A stretch of 46,120 nt of DNA from JAZGDL01 sp036477795 (lineage in GTDB: Bacteria > Planctomycetota > Phycisphaerae > UBA1845): NCBI GenBank assembly GCA_036477795.1, contig JAZGDL010000191.1, forward strand, positions 1-46,120, in the 5' to 3' direction. The translations under genes and the position numbers were made by a program. The notes under the pieces were generated by a model that was not told the DNA's origin, made no database searches, and saw only the letters and a list, made by a program, of their open reading frames with translations. Below, in pieces: positions 8,691-16,717 of the stretch; position 1 is the first letter of the stretch, and the number at the start of each line of letters is the position of its first letter.

Positions 8691-9731
8691 ATGGCTAAGC
8701 AGGAATTCGACCAGGCTATCGATGAGCTGAAGTTTTACTTCCGACGTTATCGCCGATTGATCGTGGTGATCGCGATCGGGGTGGTGGTGTTGGTGGGTCT
8801 GGACACGACGTTTTACAAAGTAGAGGCAGACGAGCAGGGCGTGGTTCTGCGGTTCGGCCGGCTGGCCCGGCTCACCGAGCCGGGATTGCACACCAAGCTG
8901 CCCTGGCCTATCGAGACGGTGCAGCAGGTGCCGGTGGCCAAGGTGCAGAAGCTGGAGTTCGGCTTCGTCACCGCCCAGCCCGGTCGCCGGACGATGTACG
9001 AACGTCCGACCGCAACGAGCAAGGACGTGGCCCGCATGCTGACGGGCGACTTGAATCTGGCGCACGTTGAATGGATCGTGCGGTACAAGATCAACGACGC
9101 GGCGAAGTACCTGTTTGCCATCGGCGGGGCGCGGAGTCAGCGGGTCGCGGTTGAGGATACGATCCGCGACGCATCGGAGACGGTGATGCGACGACTGGTG
9201 GGCGACGTGAGCGTGGACACCGTGCTCACCACGGGACGCGATCAAATCGCCACCGACGGCAAGCGGGAGTTGCAGGAGTTCCTGAACAACTTCGACTGTG
9301 GGGTCACGGTGGTTGCGGTCAAGCTGCAGACGGTATCGCCGCCGGACCTGGTGAAAGACGCGTTCGACGCGGTCAACCGGGCGCGGCAGAACAAGGAGCG
9401 GGTAGTGAACAACTCGCTGGGCGAGCGCAACCGCAGGATTCCCGAAGCCCGGGGCAAGCGCGACCGGGCGATCGCCGAGGCGGAAGGCTACATGGACCGT
9501 GTGGTCAAGGCCGGCACCGGCCGGGCCAACGCGTTTCTGTCGAAGTTGGAGGAATACAAAAAAGCGCCAGAGGTCACGCGACTACGGCTCTACCTGGAGG
9601 CCATGGAGGATGTTCTGTCGAAGGTGGACGACATCATCATTATCGACCAGTCGGTGCGCGGGGTGCTGCCGCTGCTCGATCTGGACAGGACCGGGGCGCT
9701 GGTCAAGGGCGCGAAAGGAGGTGGCCGATGA
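8691..9731 (+). CDS. HflK, SPFH-domain regulator of FtsH
   Basis: 346 residues. The start at 8691 follows AAGGAG at 8679-8684; an in-frame extension upstream runs through a palindromic repeat and is rejected. There is a short cytoplasmic N-terminus and one membrane span (about residues 22-40), then a band 7/SPFH domain starting FYKVEADEQGVVLRFGRL and LTEPGLHTKLPWP. Coiled-coil follows (ERNRRIPEARGKRDRAIAEA). HflK and HflC form a large membrane complex that surrounds and modulates the AAA protease FtsH. The next gene, hflC, overlaps by ATGA, as expected for a stoichiometric pair. Confidence 0.92.
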   Translation: MAKQEFDQAIDELKFYFRRYRRLIVVIAIGVVVLVGLDTTFYKVEADEQGVVLRFGRLARLTEPGLHTKLPWPIETVQQVPVAKVQKLEFGFVTAQPGRRTMYERPTATSKDVARMLTGDLNLAHVEWIVRYKINDAAKYLFAIGGARSQRVAVEDTIRDASETVMRRLVGDVSVDTVLTTGRDQIATDGKRELQEFLNNFDCGVTVVAVKLQTVSPPDLVKDAFDAVNRARQNKERVVNNSLGERNRRIPEARGKRDRAIAEAEGYMDRVVKAGTGRANAFLSKLEEYKKAPEVTRLRLYLEAMEDVLSKVDDIIIIDQSVRGVLPLLDLDRTGALVKGAKGGGR

Positions 9732-10669
9732 ATCGCGGAATTATCATCCTGATCATCGCAGTCATCGTCGCGATCGTCATCAAGGCGTCGGCATTCACCG
9801 TCAAAGAAGGAGAGCAGGTGATCGTCACGCAATTCGGCGACCCCAAGCGGGCGCTGACCGAATCGGGGCTGCACTTCAGGACGCCGTTTATTCAAGAGGT
9901 GCACCGGCTGGAAAAGCGGCTGCTGCCGTGGGACGGCGATGCGGAGAACATGCCCACCAAGGATAAGAAGCGGGTGTTCATCGATGTGTGGGCCCGTTGG
10001 CGCATTGTCGATCCCATGCAGTTTTATATGGCCGTGGGCACGGCACCCAAAGGCCAAGCGGTGCTCGACGATCTGGTCGATTCGGCCGTCCGTGACGTCG
10101 TGGCCAGCTACAATCTGATTGACGCGGTGCGCAGCTCCAACACACCACTGGTCTACGAGTCGGCGGAGTTCCAGGCTGATCAAAAGGGTCGGCAGGAGCG
10201 CATCAGCGTGGGCAGACAGAAAATGGAGCAGGAGATCCTGGCGGTGGTGCATGATCTCCGGGACACCTACGGCATGGAAGTGGCCGAGGTGCGCATCAAG
10301 CGCGTCAACTACATCGAAAGCGTCCGCAACGAGGTTTATGAGCGGATGAAATCGGAGCGAATGCGAATCGCCAGCCTGTTCGAGTCGGAGGCGGAGGAGC
10401 AGCGAAACCGCATCATCGGCAACACCCGCAAGGAGCTGGATGAGATCGAGGGTGACATGGAGAAGCGCTCGGCAGAGATACGCGGTGAGGCCGACGCCGT
10501 GGTCATCAAGATTTACGCCGACGCCATCGGGCAGGACCTGGAGTTCTATGCGTTCCTGCGGCGTCTGGAGGCGTACAAGCGGACGCTGCGGCCGGGCACG
10601 CGGTTGGTGCTCTCGACCGACAACGAGTTCCTGAAGCTTCTTCGCGGCTATGAGCCGACCGGGAACTAG
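9728..10669 (+). CDS. HflC, SPFH-domain partner of HflK
   Basis: 313 residues. It has an N-terminal membrane span (residues 4-20), then the SPFH domain (AFTVKEGEQVIVTQFGDPKR, SGLHFRTPFIQEVHRLEKR), a helical coiled-coil region rich in Glu and Arg, and the C-terminal part FYAFLRRLEAYKRTL typical of HflC. The start overlaps the hflK stop (ATGA). The last codon is Asn and the stop TAG at 10667-10669 is part of the left CTAG end of the second 121-bp element, so the element begins exactly at the end of the gene. Confidence 0.92.
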   Translation: MNRGIIILIIAVIVAIVIKASAFTVKEGEQVIVTQFGDPKRALTESGLHFRTPFIQEVHRLEKRLLPWDGDAENMPTKDKKRVFIDVWARWRIVDPMQFYMAVGTAPKGQAVLDDLVDSAVRDVVASYNLIDAVRSSNTPLVYESAEFQADQKGRQERISVGRQKMEQEILAVVHDLRDTYGMEVAEVRIKRVNYIESVRNEVYERMKSERMRIASLFESEAEEQRNRIIGNTRKELDEIEGDMEKRSAEIRGEADAVVIKIYADAIGQDLEFYAFLRRLEAYKRTLRPGTRLVLSTDNEFLKLLRGYEPTGN

Positions 10670-10786
10670 TGCCGCGTCAGGCGTTGTTTGATGGGTAGCA
10701 GGGACGGAGGGCTCCCCTGCGGGTCGCCGCTAAACGTGCCGCGCTGGGCGATGTAACCCATCACTTTAGGCGTGACAGAGCACTAG
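10666..10786 (+). mobile_element. 121-bp terminal-inverted-repeat element, copy 2
   Basis: Its ends are CTAGTGC and GCACTAG. Longer imperfect arms are CTAGTGCCGCGTCAGGCG on the left and, read in reverse complement from the right, CTAGTGCTCTGTCACGCC (13 of 18 match). Inside, TGATGGGT near the left pairs with ACCCATCA near the right, and GCAGGGA can pair with TCCCCTGC. The left CTAG supplies the hflC stop. The right end lies in the hflC-mnmE convergent gap, about 70 bases from the mnmE stop. Confidence 0.85.
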
Positions 10787-10807
10787 AGGAGGGCGCGCTT
10801 GGACGAA

Positions 10808-10829
10808 CCCACGGAGTGCAATCCGTGGG
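10808..10829. repeat. 22-bp palindrome, CCCACGG family, copy 2
   Basis: This copy is almost perfect: the left arm reads CCCACGGAGTG where a perfect palindrome would have ATTG, so there is one mismatch. It lies in the convergent gap between hflC and mnmE, directly after 121-bp copy 2. The position fits a transcription-terminating hairpin, but no T-run follows. Confidence 0.75.
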
Positions 10830-10858
10830 CTTTGGACGAGGAGGAGGAGGCGCGGTGG

Positions 10859-12265
10859 TTACTTGCCGATGCAGAACGACGCGAAGACGCGGCTGAGCAG
10901 GTCCTCGGTGGTCACCGTGCCGGCGATGGTCCCCAAAGATTCCAGGGCTTCGCGCAGTTCAAACGCGAGAATGTCCGCCCGGTCGATGGTCTCGCCGATA
11001 GCAGAGGCCTCTGTGGCACAGCGCTCCACGGCGGCCAGCGCTGTTTCGGTGGCTTCACACTGCCGGGCGGTGATCAGCACGACGTCGTCGCCCACGCCCG
11101 TTTCGGGCAGGTGCAGCACTTCAGCCAGCAGTTGACGACATCGGTCTACGCCCTGGCCGGTCTTGGCGCTGATTGCGCACACCGGTCCGCGGCCGGCGCT
11201 CTTTAACCAGGCGATCCGTGCATCGCGGTCGGTGTCGTCGATCAGGTCCATCTTGTTGCCGACAACGACGCAAGGCGTGCCCACCACCGATGCGGTCAGT
11301 TCAAGGACCGAGTTATCGGGATAGGTGGACAGGTCCACAACCAGGCAGAGCAAGTCGACGCGGGCAGCGGTCTCCAGTGTGGCCTTGCCGGCCTTGTGCA
11401 TGAGTCCTTCCGCGGCGGGGTCAACGCCGGCGGCGTCCAGCAATAAAGCCTCACCGTGGTCCAAGGCAATTGGAGCTGAAAGAACATCCCGCGTCGTACC
11501 GGGTGCCGGCGCGCAGATCGAGCGGTCCATACCGCCGAGACGATTCATCAGCGTGCTCTTGCCGGCGTTGGGCCGGCCGATGAGCAGGATGTGCGGCAGC
11601 ACGTCGATACGTTCGGTCGATTGCGCCGACCCAATCAACCGTCGAAGGGCGTCGGCGATGGCGTGCAGCCGAAGCTTCAGATCAGCCGGGGTGATGAACT
11701 CGATGGGCTCCTGGGCGAAATCGATGTCGGCTTCGACCAGGGCCACCAGTTGGGCGAGCTGTTGGAGTATGCGGTCGGTGGTTTCAGCCAGACGCCCGTC
11801 CATCATCCGTCGGGCGGCGCGAAGCTGAGCGTCGGAGCGGGAGCGTATGAGGGCAGCCACCGCCTCAACCTTTGTCAGATCCATTGCACCGGAAAGAAAG
11901 GCCCGGGCGGAGAATTCGCCGGGTTGGGCCGCTCGGGCCCCCAACTCGATCAGTCGCTGGACCAGCATTGCCAACAGCGCCGGCGAACCGGGCACGTGAA
12001 ACTCGACGCAATCCTGACGGGTGTAGCTTCGCGGTGCCCGGAACAAATACATCTCGCCGGGGACCGCACAGCCTGGTTCGAGTTCAACTTCGCCATCCAG
12101 CCGTCGAAAACCGGGAACGGTGTCGATCTTGGCACCGGATTGGGGCGCAAAGATTCTTTGGACCAGGGCCATCGTTTCAGGGCCGCTGCACCGGACTATG
12201 CCCCGCGGCCCGGATCCTGGGGGCGACGATACGGCCACTATGGTGTCATCGATCACGTCGAACAT
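10859..12265 (-). CDS. tRNA modification GTPase MnmE
   Basis: 468 residues, normal length. The N-terminal domain (about 1-120) begins FDVIDDTIVAVSSPPG and contains CVEFHVPG and ARAAQPGEFSARAFL, the tetrahydrofolate-binding part. The G domain has G1 GRPNAGKS (230-237), G2 GTTRD (256-260), G3 DAAG (277-280; DTAG is usual) and G4 NKMD (337-340). The protein ends FCIGK, carrying the family's C-terminal Cys-x-Gly-Lys motif. With MnmG the enzyme installs (carboxymethyl)aminomethyl groups on wobble uridine of tRNAs. It is transcribed convergently to hflKC and divergently from lgt. Confidence 0.95.
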   Translation of the reverse strand: MFDVIDDTIVAVSSPPGSGPRGIVRCSGPETMALVQRIFAPQSGAKIDTVPGFRRLDGEVELEPGCAVPGEMYLFRAPRSYTRQDCVEFHVPGSPALLAMLVQRLIELGARAAQPGEFSARAFLSGAMDLTKVEAVAALIRSRSDAQLRAARRMMDGRLAETTDRILQQLAQLVALVEADIDFAQEPIEFITPADLKLRLHAIADALRRLIGSAQSTERIDVLPHILLIGRPNAGKSTLMNRLGGMDRSICAPAPGTTRDVLSAPIALDHGEALLLDAAGVDPAAEGLMHKAGKATLETAARVDLLCLVVDLSTYPDNSVLELTASVVGTPCVVVGNKMDLIDDTDRDARIAWLKSAGRGPVCAISAKTGQGVDRCRQLLAEVLHLPETGVGDDVVLITARQCEATETALAAVERCATEASAIGETIDRADILAFELREALESLGTIAGTVTTEDLLSRVFASFCIGK

Positions 12266-12370
12266 AGATCCGGGCGCAATCGTAGGAAACTAGACGCTGG
12301 ATCGCAAACCCGCGTGGTGGGCGGTGAAGTTGCATGATGGTCACCGCCGATTTAGCATGCCCTGGCGAAT

Positions 12371-12433
12371 GGTCCGCACGGCGGACCCTACGTTGCGGCC
12401 GATTTGGCCCCGTGGTCCGCACGGCGGACCCTA
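12371..12433. repeat. two copies of the GGTCCGC palindrome
   Basis: The motif GGTCCGCACGGCGGACC (7-base arms, 3-base loop) followed by CTA occurs at 12371-12387 and 12414-12430, 43 bases apart. It recurs at 42254-42319. Both copies lie in the 208-base divergent region between mnmE and lgt, and an in-frame upstream extension of lgt would translate them. They are probably a small dispersed repeat. Confidence 0.75.
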
Positions 12434-12473
12434 CTGGTTTGCTCCGCCGACAGGGACGGAAGATGGGACGAAC

Positions 12474-13709
12474 ATGTATCCAGAACTATGGGTGATGCCG
12501 GGCACCGGGTGGACCCTGAAAAGCTACGGGTTCATGATGATGGCGGGTTTCTTGAGCGCCGTGTACCTGGCCATGCGCCGCTGCATGCGCGTCAAGGCCG
12601 ATCCCGACGCAATGTTGAACTGTGCCTTCGTGAGCCTTGTCGTCGGCGTGATCGGCGCACGAATCTTCTTCGTCATTCACTACTGGGACGAGAGCTTCGC
12701 GAACGCAGCCAACCCGTTGCTGGCAATGGTCAACCTCACCCAGGGCGGCTTGGAGTTTCTGGGCGGCGTGATACCGGCCATCTTCGTGGTGGCGCTGTAC
12801 CTCAAGTGGAACGGGTTGTCCATCCGTCTGTATGGCGACGCTATGGCGATCGTCATCCCGTGGGGTCTGTGTTTCGGGCGGATCGGTTGCTTTCTGAACG
12901 GGTGTTGCTTCGGCAGCCCTTGGGTGGATCAGCATCAGGGTCCCGGCTCGGCGTTGGCTGTGCAGTTTCCTTTCGGCAGTCCCGCAGCCGTTCGACAATG
13001 GGAAGAGCGGCGGATCACCATTCCAGCCGAGCTTATCTACCACGGCTTCAAGAGCGACGGCAAGAGCCCGCTCTGGGAGGCGATGCCCATGGGCCGCGAC
13101 CTGATCTCAATGACACCGGAGGCCCGCGAAAAACCGCTGCGCAAGTTCAATCAGCTAAAAGAGTCGCTGAAACACGCCCAGGCTGAGGACCCCGACGGCG
13201 AAGAAACCAGCAAGCTGGCCGAACGACTCAAGCGACAGGAATCCATTCGTGACGCACATAGGCTCAAGATCGCTCCGCTGCTTATCGCACAGAAATACCC
13301 CTCGCGTGAGGACCCCGGCATCCGAACCGCGTTCAGCGAGGTACGTGGTCTGGCGGATCGGCATCCAGCCCTGTGGGCCAGGCCGTCGCAGCTTTACTCC
13401 GCCGTCTCCGCCCTGCTGTTGGCCAATCTGCTGGCCCGGATCTTCCACCGGCGTAAGCGCCACGGGTTGGTATTCGGCCTGCTTCTGGTGTTGTATCCGT
13501 TGAATCGCCTGGCTTTGGAGGTGATTCGCTCGGACAACCCGTTGGACACGTTCGGTCTGACCGTGTCGCAGGCCATGAGTCTGGGCATGATCGCGGCCGG
13601 TATCATCTGGATCGTGGTTATCTATCGGTTCATGCCGGAGCGATCACCGGCTGCCGTACCCTGGACGCCGCCCGAGCAACAGGGCGACACCGCGCCGGAG
13701 AGTGGCTAG
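12474..13709 (+). CDS. prolipoprotein diacylglyceryl transferase Lgt with large insertion
   Basis: 411 residues against about 260-300 for most Lgt. Lgt transfers diacylglycerol from phosphatidylglycerol to the lipobox cysteine of preprolipoproteins in the inner membrane. The family signature GRIGCFLNGCCFG is at 135-147, and GGLEFLGG (91-98) matches the GGxxFHGG-type loop, with Leu where E. coli has the important His. A hydrophilic, charged insertion (about 165-297) precedes the conserved WARPSQLYSAV (301-311) and the last membrane spans. The start at 12474 is preferred because upstream codons run through palindromic repeats. The stop TAG (13707-13709) is the left end of 121-bp copy 3. Several lipobox proteins in this window would be substrates. 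Confidence 0.88.
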   Translation: MYPELWVMPGTGWTLKSYGFMMMAGFLSAVYLAMRRCMRVKADPDAMLNCAFVSLVVGVIGARIFFVIHYWDESFANAANPLLAMVNLTQGGLEFLGGVIPAIFVVALYLKWNGLSIRLYGDAMAIVIPWGLCFGRIGCFLNGCCFGSPWVDQHQGPGSALAVQFPFGSPAAVRQWEERRITIPAELIYHGFKSDGKSPLWEAMPMGRDLISMTPEAREKPLRKFNQLKESLKHAQAEDPDGEETSKLAERLKRQESIRDAHRLKIAPLLIAQKYPSREDPGIRTAFSEVRGLADRHPALWARPSQLYSAVSALLLANLLARIFHRRKRHGLVFGLLLVLYPLNRLALEVIRSDNPLDTFGLTVSQAMSLGMIAAGIIWIVVIYRFMPERSPAAVPWTPPEQQGDTAPESG

Positions 13710-13826
13710 TGCGGCGTCAGGCGTTGTTTGATGGGTAGCAGGGACGGAGCGCTCCCCTGCGGGTCGCCGCTAAACGTGCCGCGCTGGGCGATGTAACCCA
13801 TCATTTGAGGTGTGACAGAGCACTAG
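13706..13826 (+). mobile_element. 121-bp terminal-inverted-repeat element, copy 3
   Basis: It has perfect CTAGTGC and GCACTAG ends and inner arms TGATGGGT and ACCCATCA. It fills the gap between the convergent genes lgt and prfB exactly. The left TAG is the lgt stop, and the CTA at 13823-13825 is the prfB stop on the other strand. It could act as a bidirectional terminator because of its symmetry. Confidence 0.87.
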
Positions 13827-14936
13827 TTCGTTCTAGCGGAGACCCGCCGGCGTAGCTCGGCGTTGATAAACTCCTGGATTTCGCCGTCGAGCACGCCCTG
13901 CGTGTTGGCCGTGAGTTCGCCGGTGCGGGCGTCCTTGACACGCTGCTCGGGGTAAAGGAAATAACTGCGGATGGCGTTGCCCCAACTGATTTGCCCCTTC
14001 TCGCCATAGTACTTGGCCAACTCGGCGTCACGCTTGGTCTGCTCCATCTGATAGAGTCGAGCGGTGAGCATTTTGCGAGCCGCGGCACGGTTCTTGTGCT
14101 GCGATCGATCGTTCTGGCATTGGGCCACCACGTTGCTGGCCAGGTGGGTAAGTCGCACCGCCGACGACGTCTTGTTGACGTGCTGCCCGCCGGCACCGCT
14201 GCTGCGGTAGGTGTCCTCGCGCACCTCCTTGTCCCAGTCGATCTCGATCTCGATGTCGCCCACCTCCGGCTGCACGTCGACGGAGGCGAAGCTGGTCTCC
14301 CGTTTGCTCTGGGCGCTGAATGGTGAGATGCGCACCAGGCGGTGGACTCCGATTTCGCAAGATAGGTAACCGTAGGCGTAGGAACCGCGCACCAAGAGAC
14401 TGCACGACTGGATGCCGGCCTCCTCACCATCGCGGCGGGACAGTTGCTCGACGGCGAAACCGTTTCGCTCGCAGTAGCGCAGATACATACGCAGAAGCAT
14501 CTCAGCCCAGTCACAGGCATCCGCCCCGCCGGTGCCGGCCTGGATGTTGAAATAGCAGTCCCGGGCATCGTTGGGCCCGGACAGCAGAGTCAGCGTCTCG
14601 ACACGCTCCACGCGGGTGAACAGTTCCGTCATGCCGTCTTGAAGTTCCTCGGTGATGCCGGCGTCCTGCTCGTCGTTCAGAAGGTCAGCCATCACCTCCA
14701 GCTCTTCCCGCCGGGCCAGCAGGTCCTGGATGGGCTCGACGATGGCCTTGGTCTTCTTCAACCGCTGGATGGTCTTTTTTGCGGCTTCCGGATCATCCCA
14801 GAATCCGGGCCTGCCCATCTCCGAATCGAGCAGCCGCAGTTGCTCAAGCTTTCCACCGTAGTCAAAGAGAGTCCCGAATGGTGATAATCCGGGCGGACAG
14901 ATCTTGAAGTGTTCCGGTTGAATCTTCCGTGGCCAT
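13823..14936 (-). CDS. peptide chain release factor 2 (RF2), programmed +1 frameshift
   Basis: RF2 recognises UGA and UAA stops and triggers peptide release. The gene is read in two frames. A first segment of 24 codons starts at the ATG at 14936 (MATEDSTGTL...), preceded by AGGAG, and ends in CTT TGA. After a +1 slip the main frame continues DYGGKLEQLRLLDSE to the end, about 370 residues in all. The domain 2 stop-recognition tripeptide SPF is in RISPFSAQSKRE, and the catalytic GGQ is in SSGAGGQHVNK. The main frame is open upstream to 15085, but that extension has no RF2 similarity. The stop TAG lies in the end of the 121-bp element. The gene is downstream of, and on the same strand as, the cyclophilin gene. 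Confidence 0.93.
14861..14867 (-). promoter_or_regulatory. RF2 autoregulatory frameshift site CTTTGAC
   Basis: On the coding strand CTT TGA C occurs after codon 23 of the prfB start frame. This is the classic RF2 slippage site: when RF2 is scarce the UGA is read slowly, and the ribosome slips +1 at CUU to make full-length RF2. The upstream ribosome-binding-like element is weak here (CGGGACTCT precedes it). Confidence 0.9.
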
Positions 14937-15117
14937 GTCTGGTGCTCCTGATCCTTTGGGCCGTGCAACGTAACAGATGCGCGTCCGGGTGGCAAGCGGT
15001 TGGACGCTAGCATGTGCCGGGGGGGTGCGTGACACAATCGGCGGGGGGTACCTTCTCTGAAGGTGGGGGCTGGATGATACGACAAGGTCGGACGTTGGCG
15101 CGTGGATCATCGTGTCC

Positions 15118-15138
15118 CCCACCTCGAAACGAGGTGGG
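15118..15138. terminator. 9-bp hairpin downstream of the cyclophilin gene
   Basis: CCCACCTCG, loop AAA, CGAGGTGGG. It lies 13 bases after the stop of the minus-strand cyclophilin gene, within the 215 bases before prfB. It is a strong hairpin but has no T-run, so it may be a factor-dependent terminator, an RNA stabiliser or another dispersed palindrome. Confidence 0.5.
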
Positions 15139-15151
15139 CCACCCAGCCGGT

Positions 15152-16717
15152 TTAGTTTGATCCGTTCTTCCGGCGAAAGCTGACGATGATGATGTCGCTG
15201 ACCGGCACGTCGCTCAGGGTGTTGCCCTGATCAGTTTCAGCGTCGCCCGTTTCAACCTCGAACATGGCGTCAATCAACTCCATGCCGTCGATCACCCGGC
15301 CGAACGCGGTGAAGCGCTGATTGTCCAGGAACCTGTTGTCATCGGTATTGACGAATATCTGGGTAGTGCCCGAGCCCGCGTCCCCGCCTCTAAGGGCCAG
15401 ACCGATGGTCCCCAGCTCATTGCCGATGCTGGTAGCGTTTTCACTCTCTGCGGGCGGTCGTGTCGATTCCTTTTCAGCCAGCACCTCGCCGTCGCGGGTG
15501 AACCCGCCGAACTGGGCGACGAAGGGCCGGCTCAGCGTAAATGCGATCCGGTGCCAGATGACGTTGGTGTAAAAGCCTTGGTCAATGTGGCTCACGATGT
15601 GTGCGGTAGTCTTGGGTGTAGCGTCGGCGTCGAACTGGAAGGTGATGTCGCCGTTGACGGCGTCGTTATCCGAGGCGACGGTCATGGTGAATTCCGGGAG
15701 CAGATCGGGCAACACTACAACGTCTACCTCCATCGCGTTTTCTCGAACCGTTCCGTCGATGGTGCCGGAGGCTGTCACTCTAAGGGCAATCGTTTCCAGG
15801 GATCGGCCGGTGACCTGTATGGTGCGCGAGTCCGTGGCGGACAGTTCCGCGTTGGCGTCGTTGGTGATCTCCCATTGATAGCTGAGCGTATCGGCGTCGA
15901 TGGTGTCGTTGCTGATGTTGGCGGTGAGCGTGGCGGTTTCGTCGAGCAATATCAAATCGGGCTGATCGACCAACACCAGAAACGCATCGCCTTGCTCGAC
16001 GTCGACGGTGATTTCGGCGGTTCCGCTGAGATTGTCGTCCCGATTTGTGGCCGTCAGACGAATCACGACCTGGCCGGGCTGCGAGACGGTGACCTCGGTG
16101 ACCTGGGCGTCCTTGTCGGCGAAGGTCACATCGGGGCCGCTCACCTGCGTCCAGAGGAAGGCCAGGTCGCCCTCCACGTCGGTCGCAGCCGTAAGCGTGA
16201 AGGGCTCGGCGGCGACGGCTGCCAACGGTTCGCCGTCTTCCGATGCCTCTTGGATGGACACCGGAAACGGTACCGGCCCGACGTCGATGGTTACAAAATC
16301 CTCATCCATGTCGCCGGTCGAGTCGGTGACCAGAACGCGGTAGACGTATTGCCCGACCTGGAAGGGGACCGTTTGAATCTCTGCCTGCGTATTGTCCGGA
16401 ATGTCGGGGATATCTCCGTCGAAAGGATCCGCGGGATCGTCTGGAACGCGCTCGATGTTCCAACGGAAAAAGTAGGGCGGGTCGCCGCCGGACGCCGTCG
16501 CGGTGAGCGTCAGCGTCTCGTCTTCGGTGGCGAAGAGGTTTTCGCCGGCGTCGGCGATGAGCGGGTTAGCCTGCGGCGGGGGATTGAACGGATTCGCCGG
16601 TGGAGGGAGGACGAAAAGGCCATCGTCGCACGCCACCAAAATCAAAGCCGCAAGCCCAGCCGCCACGACACATACCCGCGCCATTAGAACTCCCGTCCGC
16701 TCAATCTTCATGCCCAT
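15152..16717 (-). CDS. lipoprotein with Ig/PKD-like repeats and C-terminal cyclophilin domain
   Basis: 521 residues. The N-terminus has a hydrophobic segment and lipobox LILVAC (Cys about 30), followed by a Pro/Asn-rich linker. Residues about 50-330 look like three or four PKD/Ig-like beta-sandwich domains (ADAGENLFATEDETLTL, YVYRVLVTDSTGD, FLWTQVSGPDVTF). The last 190 residues are a cyclophilin-type peptidyl-prolyl isomerase domain: FYTNVIWHRI, FVAQFGGFTRDG, IGLALRGGDAGSGTTQIF and FTAFGRVIDGMELID. It probably assists folding of exported proteins from a membrane anchor. The ATG follows directly after the TGA of the upstream synthase gene (TGAATG), so the two are co-translated. Confidence 0.85.
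   Translation of the reverse strand: MGMKIERTGVLMARVCVVAAGLAALILVACDDGLFVLPPPANPFNPPPQANPLIADAGENLFATEDETLTLTATASGGDPPYFFRWNIERVPDDPADPFDGDIPDIPDNTQAEIQTVPFQVGQYVYRVLVTDSTGDMDEDFVTIDVGPVPFPVSIQEASEDGEPLAAVAAEPFTLTAATDVEGDLAFLWTQVSGPDVTFADKDAQVTEVTVSQPGQVVIRLTATNRDDNLSGTAEITVDVEQGDAFLVLVDQPDLILLDETATLTANISNDTIDADTLSYQWEITNDANAELSATDSRTIQVTGRSLETIALRVTASGTIDGTVRENAMEVDVVVLPDLLPEFTMTVASDNDAVNGDITFQFDADATPKTTAHIVSHIDQGFYTNVIWHRIAFTLSRPFVAQFGGFTRDGEVLAEKESTRPPAESENATSIGNELGTIGLALRGGDAGSGTTQIFVNTDDNRFLDNQRFTAFGRVIDGMELIDAMFEVETGDAETDQGNTLSDVPVSDIIIVSFRRKNGSN

Noticed and set aside
15551..16687. Long plus-strand open frame opposite the cyclophilin lipoprotein
   Set aside because: The minus strand encodes a clear lipobox, Ig-like domains and a cyclophilin domain; no domain is seen on the plus strand.
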